From the NCBI GenBank assembly GCA_944392845.1, contig CALXYE010000148.1, positions 1-35,093 on the forward strand: a DNA stretch of 35,093 nucleotides, read 5' to 3'. The stretch is from an uncultured Alphaproteobacteria bacterium. Lineage in GTDB: Bacteria > Pseudomonadota > Alphaproteobacteria > CAAGCB01 > CAG-977. Both the position numbers and the translations under genes were made by a program. Positions within the stretch are counted from its first letter, which is position 1. Each line of letters begins with the position of its first letter. The notes beneath the pieces were generated by a model, which was not told the origin of the DNA, did not search any database, and was given only the letters and a program-made list of their open reading frames with translations. This document shows, in pieces, positions 8,455-15,727 of the stretch.

Positions 8455-9390
8455 TCAATAGTTCGTAATTAAAAGTTCCCTTACGCCATCACGACCATTC
8501 GGATCGGCATTAATCATTCTTTTAGCCCAAATTCTATGAATCTTGTAGTCGCGATACAAACTATCAAAGAACATATCTTTAGGATTGTAATTAGTCGGAT
8601 CAGAATTGCTGAGCATCTGCAATGCCCCCATTTCATTAGCCTTAGCAAAAACATCTTTTAAACGTCTTTGTTCATCATCATCAAAATCGCCGACAGCATA
8701 AGAATTAAATGAACTAGCGTTAATCGGTCGATATGGAGGATCATAATAAATGAAAGTATCCGAAGTTACATAGTCCAATGCAGAAGCAAAATCAGTCTGC
8801 AAAATTGCTGCACATCGTAAAGCTTTTGAGACTTCCCTTAGATTGTTTTCATCCAAAATCCGCGGATTCTTATATTTTCCAACTGGAACATTAAACAATC
8901 CCTTTGAATTAACTCTAAATAAGCCATTAAAGCAAGTACGATTCAAACAAACCGTCAAAGCTGCGCGCCTGATAAAATCAGCTGTATATTTATTAGCATC
9001 TACATTTTTATCAAATTGATTATATTCATCGCGAATAGTATAATAAAAAGCGGCTTTATCCGAAGCATAGTTATAGGCTTGTTGCAAAACTGATAACTCA
9101 GATATCAAGTCTTCAACGTTATTTTTAGTTACGTTATAAAGTATAACCAATTCAGGATTAACATCAAAGAGATAAGCATCCTCAAAACTATAGTTATTTG
9201 CCAGTTCAAAAAAAATAGCCCCACCACCAACAAAAGGCTCAATATAACGTTTTATGGCACCTAATTTTAATTTTGTGGGTAAATTTCCTGTGATTTGCGG
9301 CAAAAGCATACCTTTACCACCGGCCCACTTTAAAATGGGCTTTGCATGAAACTTTAAATAGTCTTCATTTAAAATTAATGCATTATTCAT
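8455..9390 (-). CDS. dpnM: DpnM-like D12-class Dam methyltransferase
   Basis: A 311-residue alpha-class (D12) N6-adenine methyltransferase of the Dam/DpnM type, predicted to methylate GATC in double-stranded DNA and protect the host from the cognate nuclease. The N-terminal KWAGGKG (21-27) and EPFVGGGA (51-58) form the SAM pocket, and the catalytic YYDPPY ends at residue 220. It is first gene of the operon, directly behind an extended -10 promoter, with AGGA about 8 bases before the ATG. Slightly longer than DpnM (about 284). AT-rich like the rest of the operon. Dam alone would be an alternative name, but the two downstream partners make a restriction system far more likely. Confidence 0.92.
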   Translation of the reverse strand: MNNALILNEDYLKFHAKPILKWAGGKGMLLPQITGNLPTKLKLGAIKRYIEPFVGGGAIFFELANNYSFEDAYLFDVNPELVILYNVTKNNVEDLISELSVLQQAYNYASDKAAFYYTIRDEYNQFDKNVDANKYTADFIRRAALTVCLNRTCFNGLFRVNSKGLFNVPVGKYKNPRILDENNLREVSKALRCAAILQTDFASALDYVTSDTFIYYDPPYRPINASSFNSYAVGDFDDDEQRRLKDVFAKANEMGALQMLSNSDPTNYNPKDMFFDSLYRDYKIHRIWAKRMINADPNGRDGVRELLITNY

Positions 9391-9431
9391 TTTGTATCCT
9401 AGGTCGAAGGTGAGTGTAGGCTTATTTAAAA

Positions 9432-9440
9432 ATTATAGCA
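9432..9440 (-). promoter_or_regulatory. Extended -10 promoter of the DpnII operon
   Basis: Minus-strand TGCTATAAT is a perfect TGnTATAAT extended -10, about 40 bases before the dpnM ATG. No good -35 at normal spacing, as expected for extended -10 promoters. Confidence 0.55.
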
Positions 9441-9949
9441 ATAAAAATTTTGTTTATTTGAAATTTTATCTTCTTCCTCAACTATAACGTCTTTCTCTTC
9501 TCCTTGTGCAAGTGGAATATTTTTTTAGGCGATTTAAATTTCTCCAGTTTTTCTCATTTCCAAATAGTTCAATAAAACTGGTATAATTATATGAACCAGT
9601 TTTTCTGTTTATTCTGGCATTAGGGTCTCCTTTTCTTATGATACAGATTGTAATAACGCTTGAAAGCATCAAAAAGTCAATTAAAATTTTTTCATTCAGA
9701 ATCAATATGTTATTTGGACGTTTTACAGCCAGAGGCCAACCTCACCTTATTGGATTTGAACTAGCGATATCAACGTAAAAATATATCTAGTTCAATAAGT
9801 TATACGCGGCAGCTACTTAAAATTTCAATTTACAAAATGTATACTTTTAGTGGATTACAATTTTTTCATGTATGGAAATTCTGCCCTCTGGAGCTGCAAG
9901 AAAAAATCATCATTAAATCATTGAAAAATATAATTAAACTGTTTTTGGT

Positions 9950-9983
9950 AAAAAAATAACATAGTAGGTATATATATACTATA
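9950..9983 (-). terminator. Probable terminator of tRNA-Pro
   Basis: About 10 bases after the tRNA 3' end the minus strand reads ATAGTA, a TATATATACC loop region, TACTAT, then GTTATTTTTTT. The stem is AT-only but the T-run is clear. Confidence 0.45.
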
Positions 9984-9993
9984 GTTATATAAT

Positions 9994-10070
9994 TGGTCGG
10001 GGCGACAAGATTCGAACTTGCGACATCCTGCTCCCAAAGCAGGCGCTCTACCAGGCTGAGCCACGCCCCG
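9994..10070 (-). tRNA. tRNA-Pro (anticodon UGG)
   Basis: A complete 77-base cloverleaf on the minus strand: acceptor CGGGGCG pairs with CGCCCCG, the anticodon stem CCTGC/GCAGG encloses the loop TTTGGGA giving anticodon TGG, the T-arm contains GTTCGAATC, and the discriminator A is followed by encoded CCA. It lies at the boundary between the AT-rich accessory region and the GC-richer core, a common position for integrated elements. Confidence 0.97.
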
Positions 10071-10097
10071 ACATATGCGCATCATAACCGAAACGGG

Positions 10098-10565
10098 TCA
10101 TTTTTCAACGTCAAAAACGGCATGCCTGACGATATCGCCTTCCGATATGCCAAAACGTTGCGCGCTGCCCGCCTTCATTTCCAAAACGCCCAACATATCG
10201 CCTTCGGAAAGGATGACATCCCGCGAAAAGGGAACCGTATATTCGGCGATTTGACGGATGACTCCCTTTGAATCGATGAAAAACATATCCAAAGACATCG
10301 CCGTGTTCGCCATCCACATGCCGATCCTGCGCGGCGTTTTGAAATCGAACAGCATGCCCGCGTCGTCCGCCATTTCCGTGCGGTACATCAGCCCGCGTTC
10401 GCGTTGGGCGTCGGTTTGTGCCAGTTCGACGTTTATTTTCAGGGGAGCCGCTGCCGCGCGCGATATTTCTATGTTACCTTTTTCAAAAGCGATTTCCGCC
10501 GTTTTCGGTTTTTCGGGAATACAGGCGGCGGCCAGCAGCAAAACGGCAAACAGAACGGTTTTCAT
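10098..10565 (-). CDS. DUF192 family lipoprotein
   Basis: A 155-residue exported protein of the DUF192 family. The N-terminal hydrophobic stretch ends in the lipobox LAAAC (Cys15), so it is probably a lipoprotein. The conserved DUF192 features follow: ERGLMYR, GMLFDF, MWMANTAMSLDMFFID and the ...DMLGVLEMKAG end. The biochemical role of the family is not established. ATG 10565 has AAGGA about 9 bases upstream; the TTG at 10574 is less likely. The gene starts just after a terminator of the upstream gene, 27 bases separate its stop from tRNA-Pro, and both are transcribed the same way. Confidence 0.85.
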   Translation of the reverse strand: MKTVLFAVLLLAAACIPEKPKTAEIAFEKGNIEISRAAAAPLKINVELAQTDAQRERGLMYRTEMADDAGMLFDFKTPRRIGMWMANTAMSLDMFFIDSKGVIRQIAEYTVPFSRDVILSEGDMLGVLEMKAGSAQRFGISEGDIVRHAVFDVEK

Positions 10566-10593
10566 TTTATCCAATCCTTGGCTTTCCGTTTCG

Positions 10594-10626
10594 AAAAAGC
10601 CCCTTTCCGACGAAAGGGGCTTTTGT
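10594..10626 (-). terminator. Strong intrinsic terminator
   Basis: GCCCCTTTC-GTCG-GAAAGGGGC followed by TTTTT on the minus strand, immediately after the gene ending at 10635. Nine GC-rich base pairs. The other strand also ends in T-rich sequence, so it may work both ways. Confidence 0.85.
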
Positions 10627-10634
10627 TTTTTAAA

Positions 10635-11606
10635 TTATTTTTCGCCGAAAGGAGAATAAGATTTCATATCAACGACGTTTTTGGCTTCGTCTTTTTTCTC
10701 TTCCTTGTTTTCTTCCTTCTTTTCGGCATCGTTTTTCTTTTCTTCCGCTTTTACGGCATCAGCCTTTTCCTCCGCGGGGACCGCTACGGGGGCGGCTTCT
10801 TCGGCAACGGGAGCCGCCGTCGCCGCAGGTTCGTCCGGCGCCGTCGTAATGTCTTTTCTTTCCCTGGTCGCGGGAGATTCCATCTGGAACGCCGTTTTTC
10901 CGTCAATTGTTGACAGCTTCATCGTCGATTTGCCCTGATAATCGATATAGGACAGAACGGCGGCGGCGGGTTGGGCTTGCAAAGCGACGGTGCCGCCGAC
11001 CGTTTCGGTCATGGCCAGCGTCGTTTTGTCACCCGTCAGGTCAATCGTGCTTTTCGCGCCGTCAATCGAAAATTCGGAATCGCCCGAACTGACCAGATCG
11101 ATGGAAGCGGCGCCGTTGCCCGTCAGTCCCAGATAAATATTGTTATTTTTGGTATCGTCCGTAACGGAAATCGAACGCACCGAGTTAACCAGGCTCATGT
11201 TGATTTTGCCTTGATAAACGTCGGTCAGGGAGAGCGAAGCGTTTTTATCGTCGACAGAAATGGCGGCGACGGGGAATTTCCCCTTATGCATCATGGCAAA
11301 CGAAGTCGTTTGATTGTCCGCGTTCCAAACGCCGCGAATCTGTCCCGTACTGTCTTTCAGGACAAAGACCTGAGCTTCAACGACGGTCGGAATTTTTTGT
11401 TCTTCGCCTTCTTTGCCCGAAGAATAAGATTGCAGGGCTGCATTGAGCTGTTCGGCCTCGGGAGACTGTGCCGTTGCGGAACGGTTGATCGTCAGTCCTC
11501 CCGAAAAAGAGGCGTATGCGGCGAAGCATACCAAAGCCGCAACCGAACGGGTCAGGATCCGGCACCTTTTTTCCAAATGTTGAACGCGTGTTTCCAAATT
11601 TTCCAT
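10635..11606 (-). CDS. Membrane-anchored protein with beta-repeats and Ala/Glu/Lys-rich tail, unknown function
   Basis: A 323-residue protein I cannot assign. It begins with a short heptad-like segment (MENLETRVQHLEKR), then one hydrophobic helix (about 20-38), then a periplasmic part built of repeated short strands of the kind 'F.L.D..G..RGVW.AD' and 'A.L.L.D..QGK..M.L' (about 75-235), suggesting a beta-sheet repeat fold. The tail from about 240 is low-complexity Ala/Glu/Lys/Pro and ends DMKSYSPFGEK. ATG 11606 is preferred because GGAG lies 6 bases before it; the ATG at 11618 has no site. A -10-like TATAAT at 11674-11679 lies upstream, and the gene is followed by a strong terminator, so it is probably a single-gene unit. 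Confidence 0.7.
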   Translation of the reverse strand: MENLETRVQHLEKRCRILTRSVAALVCFAAYASFSGGLTINRSATAQSPEAEQLNAALQSYSSGKEGEEQKIPTVVEAQVFVLKDSTGQIRGVWNADNQTTSFAMMHKGKFPVAAISVDDKNASLSLTDVYQGKINMSLVNSVRSISVTDDTKNNNIYLGLTGNGAASIDLVSSGDSEFSIDGAKSTIDLTGDKTTLAMTETVGGTVALQAQPAAAVLSYIDYQGKSTMKLSTIDGKTAFQMESPATRERKDITTAPDEPAATAAPVAEEAAPVAVPAEEKADAVKAEEKKNDAEKKEENKEEKKDEAKNVVDMKSYSPFGEK

Positions 11607-11826
11607 TTTCAGCTCCATGACAGATGTTCGGGCGGCTTTTTGCCCTTAGAATACTCTAAAGGAAAAGACGTTAATTATATATGAACGACAGTTTATTTCA
11701 TTTTCTTTTCGGATGGAATCTTTTTGGAAAAACGTTAATAAAAACAAAGGAATTATCGCGTGAAAGCGCCGAACGGACAAAGAAGCGAAAGAACCGTTTC
11801 CGGGGGCGCGTCCGCAAAAATCGGAT

Positions 11827-12372
11827 TCAGCCTGATTTTTTTCCCGTCGGAATCCATTTTTTGACGGCGACCGTTTTTCCCGTTTGGGAACGCATGACGC
11901 GCGTGCCTTCAAAGCTGCGGGCGGAAGGCGTTGCCGTCGTGTTTTTTCCCTGCGTATAGAATATTGTCATTTTTTCCAGACTGATTTCGGTGTTTTCCCC
12001 TTCGGCGAAGGCTTCGGCATACGGCGCGTGCGCGGAGATCAGGCGCGCCAGATAGTCTGCCGAATAAGCTCCGTATTTGCGCCATACCGTCTGTAAAAAG
12101 GCCGACACGGTTCTGTCAAACGGCGTTCGCGTAATCGGCGGGCGCGTCGCGGCGTACAGTTTGTAGCTGTTCGGTTCGATCGGCCCGCGCGCCGTTGCGA
12201 TGAAAACCGACGGAATCAGCCGTTGTCCTTTCGTCAGAGCGGCATAATACCCCTGAGCCAAAAACATCAGATACTGCATTTTCATCGGCTGAAGGTATTC
12301 TCCGTCGTTCAGGGCAGTGTCCAAAAACCATTCGGCGACGTCAAAGACGGATTCCGAAGCAGGGGCAAGCAT
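11827..12372 (-). CDS. Panacea (DUF4065/SocA-like) domain protein without visible toxin
   Basis: A 181-residue protein with the Panacea fold: VAEWFLDTA, LQPMKMQYLMFLAQGYYAAL, then IATARGPIEPNSYKLY, matching the family pattern 'LTPLKLQKLLYFAQGWYLA...WRYGPVVPELY'. Family members act as antitoxins or proteolytic adaptors (SocA in Caulobacter) and are found beside very varied toxins. No plausible toxin gene adjoins it here: the upstream neighbour is divergent and the downstream one is the unknown membrane protein about 220 bases away. The C-terminal 40 residues are basic and disordered-looking. ATG 12372 has GGAG 6 bases upstream. Its role may therefore be stand-alone. Confidence 0.75.
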   Translation of the reverse strand: MLAPASESVFDVAEWFLDTALNDGEYLQPMKMQYLMFLAQGYYAALTKGQRLIPSVFIATARGPIEPNSYKLYAATRPPITRTPFDRTVSAFLQTVWRKYGAYSADYLARLISAHAPYAEAFAEGENTEISLEKMTIFYTQGKNTTATPSARSFEGTRVMRSQTGKTVAVKKWIPTGKKSG

Positions 12373-12510
12373 AAAAATCTCCGCGTAAAAGGCATAAGCG
12401 TTTTTTAGGAATGTTGCGCGATTTTCCGCCCGAAGGAAAGGCTAAAATTTCAAAGCGGTAATTTTTTAAGCTCTTCCGCATGTTTCGGGGACGCGTCGCG
12501 TTATGAACAA

Positions 12511-12539
12511 TGGACAAAGAAAAAATTAAGGGATAATAT
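12511..12539 (+). promoter_or_regulatory. Sigma70-type promoter of the ydbH-like gene
   Basis: TGGACA (12511-12516), 17-base spacer, TAATAT (12534-12539). The start codon is about 62 bases further on, behind AGGGG. Confidence 0.5.
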
Positions 12540-12601
12540 TGTAAAGTTTATTATCAGGCGGCAATAAAGCCGGAACCGAAGAAATAAGTTAGGGGTTATC
12601 T

Positions 12602-15600
12602 ATGGCTGAAAATGAAAACGATCCTCAAGAATCCGCACCCGAAGCGTCGGCGGAACGTCCGACGGTGAAAAAGGTTATGGTGAAGCGGATAAAGGTTCCC
12701 GTTTCTCATGCGGCGGCGCCCGCACCGTCTTCCGCTCCCGCGCCCGAAGCCGCGAACGAGGCGCTGCCCGCCGCAGAAACGCCTGACGAACGTTCCGTCC
12801 CCGAAGAGGCGGAAGAGCTCGCCGGAGGGGATGCCGCGGTTGAAGAGGTCGCGGAAGAAGAGGCTCTTGAAGAAGCCGCCCCCGAAGAAGAATCTGCAGA
12901 AGAGGAAAGCGCGCCCGAAGAAGCGGCATCCGAAACTGCGGAAAGCGGAGATGCCGCGGAAGAAACGTCGGAGGAAAGCGAAGCGTCGTCTTCCGAACCC
13001 GAATTGCCGCCCGAGGATAAATCCGCCATCGTTCCGTCGCCCGTCGAGGCGGAGGAAATTGAAAAAGATCCGCCGCGCAAGCGCCGTCGCAGGGCTTATC
13101 AGGCGCCCGCAGAACCCGATCCGCGCGCCGAAAAAATAAAAGAAATCAAAGATAAAGCCAACGAAATCATCAGAACGCGCGCCTTTAAAATCGGCACGGC
13201 CGCTTTCATCGGGCTGATTCTGCTTTATTGTTTTTATTCGTGGCTGCCTTCTTTGGCGGAATCGAAAATTCCCGAATTGTTTAAGGATAACGGCATTCCC
13301 ATGGCGTCGTTCAGGGTCAAATCCGTGACGACGGAAGCGATGGAACTGACGGGCGTCCGCGACGCATCGGGGACGGTCAACATTTCAAATATCAAGGCGT
13401 CGTATTCTTTAACGGATCTTTTGATGTCGAAGCGAATCAAAAGTCTGACCGTTTCGGGAATAACCGTGACGGGCGAAAAGACGAACGAAGGCATTTCTTT
13501 GGGCGCTTTGGGCGGCGCGATCACGTCAACCATGCGCAAATCCGAAGATAACGCCATGACGATTGACAAGCTGAACCTGTCGGGCAATTTTATCCTGCAT
13601 GAGGAAGAACCGCCCGCTCCGCCTCAGCCCGCGGCGCCCCCGGCGAAAGGGAAAAAAGGCGAAGAGCCGCCTCCCGAGGAAGAACCCGAAGGGCCTTTCA
13701 CCGTCAAGTTTTCGGCCAACGGGTCGTGGAAGCCGACAGGGTTAAGGCTGAACGTTACGACAAACGTCGAAAACAAACAGCTTGTCCTGAGCGCGAGCTC
13801 CTCCTTCTTTAAATCTCCCGCGTCTACGGAAATTAAGGCCGAGGTTACGGAAGGCAACGTTTTGGAAAACGAACAAACGGTCGGTTCCGTAACGGGAACG
13901 TTTGAAGCGGCTGTCCAAAACGGCGCTTTGACGAAAGGCGTCGCCGATATGGTTGTCGCGACGCCCGTTCAAGACCTGCAGCTGAAAGGCAATGTGACCC
14001 CCGGCGAAAAAGAGGGGTTCAATTTGGACGTTCGGCTGAACCGTTCCTTTAAAAAGCCTCAGGATGCCTTCGGCAAGTTTGCGGGCGACCTGACCGTTAA
14101 GGCGGACGGCCTGAAAATGTCGGGCAATCTGCAAAAATTTGAAGGAGCGTTGCCGTTGGCTTTGGAATCGGCTTCTTTATCGAACGGCAAAATATCGCTG
14201 ACGAATATGAAAATGACTGCGGACGTGAACGTATCGTGCGATACGGGCGTGTGCAATTACTCTCTGACGAAACCTTTGAAGGCGGATATCGCTTCTTTTG
14301 CTTACGCGGGACAGTTCATGCAGCTGAAAACGTACGAGCCGCTGGCTTTAGGGTTGAATCCCGCAAAGGAACCGTTCCTGACGTCTAAAAAAGGGATGCT
14401 TTCCTTCCGCCTGCCTTTGGTCGGATTTGCGGCGAAAACGCTGGTCAGCGACAAGTCGGGCAGCCTGCAGACCGTCGCGGCCGTCAACGGTGCGCGCGCC
14501 GTCGTTAATTTCAACCCGTTCGCGGGAACCTATGCCGGCAGGATGGTTTTCTCGCAATCGGGATATGCCGACAGGAACATCAAGTTGACAAACCTGCAAG
14601 GCGACCTTTCTTTTGACAACAAAAACCTGCCCGCGTTGAATTTGCGCGTCGGGTCGGCCGTTTTGGTCAGACAGGGCATTCTGCCGCCGATGACCGCCGA
14701 TTTGAAATTGAAACCGATGCGCGGCGTCGAATACGGTGTTGATTTGTCCGTCAAAACCCAAAACGGGCTTGTTTCCGCGACCGCGCAGGGATCTTATTCT
14801 CTGCCGTCCAAGGAATGGGTGCTGTTGGTTGACGTGCCCGAACAGAAATTTTCGGACGGCGGGTTGAAGTTGTCCGATATTTTGCCTTCCGTCGCGGCGA
14901 AGTTCAAAAAAGAACCGACGGGCGGTCTGGCTTTGAAGGGACGCCTGAACATCAGGGACGGTAAGATCGGCGGTCCGCTCAGCCTGTTGATTCGCGACGT
15001 TTCCGCCCGCTGGGGGGAAATAGACGTCGCCAACGCCAACGGCGTGCTGGAAATCAACAGCCTGAAACCGTTTGAAACGGCGATGAACCAACAGTTGTTC
15101 ATCGGAAGCCTGAATACGGGAGTGCCTTTTAAGAATGCGTTGCTGAATTTCAGCGTTTCGCAGACGACGGGCGTAAAAGTCGATTCTTTGAAGATGAGCT
15201 ACGCGGACGGACAGTTCCAGAATCTGAAATCCTTTACGGTTCCGTTTGAGGGGGCGCCTTCCGCAATTTATTTGGAGGGCAAGGGAATCAATCTGGACGT
15301 TTTGTCGCGAAACCTGAAAGATTCGTACCTGAAGGCCGAAGGCATCATCGATTCCGATTGGAAGCTGTCCCTGAAAAACGGCGCCGTCGTTGTTGACAAC
15401 GCCCGCTTCCAGTCCAAAATTCCGGGATTGTTGGAATTTGACGCTCCCGATTCCGTGAAGCAAAAGATGAACAAAGACATGCAGGCGTTTTTGAAAAACG
15501 TCATCGTCAAAGATCTGTTGTTCGCCATGAAAGGGCCGATGAACGGGCTAATGGATTTCAAGCTGGGCATTCAGGGGCATTCGCCGCTGGACACGACTCA

Positions 15601-15721
15601 AACGAACAAAGAGATGTCGTTGAATTTCTCGGGAGCTTTGACGGAGTTTTTCAAACAGGAGGCCGGCGCTTTCGAAATTCCTTCCGACATTCGTTTGTCT
15701 CTGGAAAACTTTTATAAGTAG
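12602..15721 (+). CDS. ydbH: YdbH/AsmA-like intermembrane lipid-transport protein
   Basis: A 1039-residue protein of the YdbH/TamB/AsmA type, long beta-rich bridges anchored in the inner membrane that help move phospholipid to the outer membrane. Residues 1-165 are an acidic Glu/Ala/Pro-rich cytoplasmic tail, followed by a basic KRRRRAY segment and one transmembrane helix (about 196-217). The rest is repetitive beta-strand sequence (IKASYSLTDLL, LNLSGNF), a Pro/Glu insertion near 340-360, and a C-terminal domain with YdbH-like features (ADGQFQNLKSF, IYLEGKGINL, DLLFAMKGPMNGLMDFKLGIQG). The acidic tail is unusual compared with E. coli YdbH. AGGGG lies 6 bases before the ATG. It is followed after 6 bases by the next gene, probably co-transcribed. 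Confidence 0.75.
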   Translation: MAENENDPQESAPEASAERPTVKKVMVKRIKVPVSHAAAPAPSSAPAPEAANEALPAAETPDERSVPEEAEELAGGDAAVEEVAEEEALEEAAPEEESAEEESAPEEAASETAESGDAAEETSEESEASSSEPELPPEDKSAIVPSPVEAEEIEKDPPRKRRRRAYQAPAEPDPRAEKIKEIKDKANEIIRTRAFKIGTAAFIGLILLYCFYSWLPSLAESKIPELFKDNGIPMASFRVKSVTTEAMELTGVRDASGTVNISNIKASYSLTDLLMSKRIKSLTVSGITVTGEKTNEGISLGALGGAITSTMRKSEDNAMTIDKLNLSGNFILHEEEPPAPPQPAAPPAKGKKGEEPPPEEEPEGPFTVKFSANGSWKPTGLRLNVTTNVENKQLVLSASSSFFKSPASTEIKAEVTEGNVLENEQTVGSVTGTFEAAVQNGALTKGVADMVVATPVQDLQLKGNVTPGEKEGFNLDVRLNRSFKKPQDAFGKFAGDLTVKADGLKMSGNLQKFEGALPLALESASLSNGKISLTNMKMTADVNVSCDTGVCNYSLTKPLKADIASFAYAGQFMQLKTYEPLALGLNPAKEPFLTSKKGMLSFRLPLVGFAAKTLVSDKSGSLQTVAAVNGARAVVNFNPFAGTYAGRMVFSQSGYADRNIKLTNLQGDLSFDNKNLPALNLRVGSAVLVRQGILPPMTADLKLKPMRGVEYGVDLSVKTQNGLVSATAQGSYSLPSKEWVLLVDVPEQKFSDGGLKLSDILPSVAAKFKKEPTGGLALKGRLNIRDGKIGGPLSLLIRDVSARWGEIDVANANGVLEINSLKPFETAMNQQLFIGSLNTGVPFKNALLNFSVSQTTGVKVDSLKMSYADGQFQNLKSFTVPFEGAPSAIYLEGKGINLDVLSRNLKDSYLKAEGIIDSDWKLSLKNGAVVVDNARFQSKIPGLLEFDAPDSVKQKMNKDMQAFLKNVIVKDLLFAMKGPMNGLMDFKLGIQGHSPLDTTQTNKEMSLNFSGALTEFFKQEAGAFEIPSDIRLSLENFYK

Positions 15722-15727
15722 GCGTTT

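Larger units (their letters stand above)
9391..9993. other. AT-rich gap between DpnII operon and tRNA-Pro
   Basis: It contains the operon promoter, an open frame of 75 codons at 9478-9705 on the minus strand without a ribosome binding site or recognisable family, a degenerate tRNA T-arm-like sequence at 9752-9771, an interrupted inverted repeat at 9747-9798 and the tRNA terminator. No integrase gene is visible. The composition matches the restriction locus rather than the core, so this may be the scar of an insertion next to the tRNA. Confidence 0.5.

Noticed and set aside
9478-9705. 75-codon frame before the DpnII operon as a control (C) protein
   Set aside because: No helix-turn-helix pattern and no ribosome binding site; DpnII systems do not need one.
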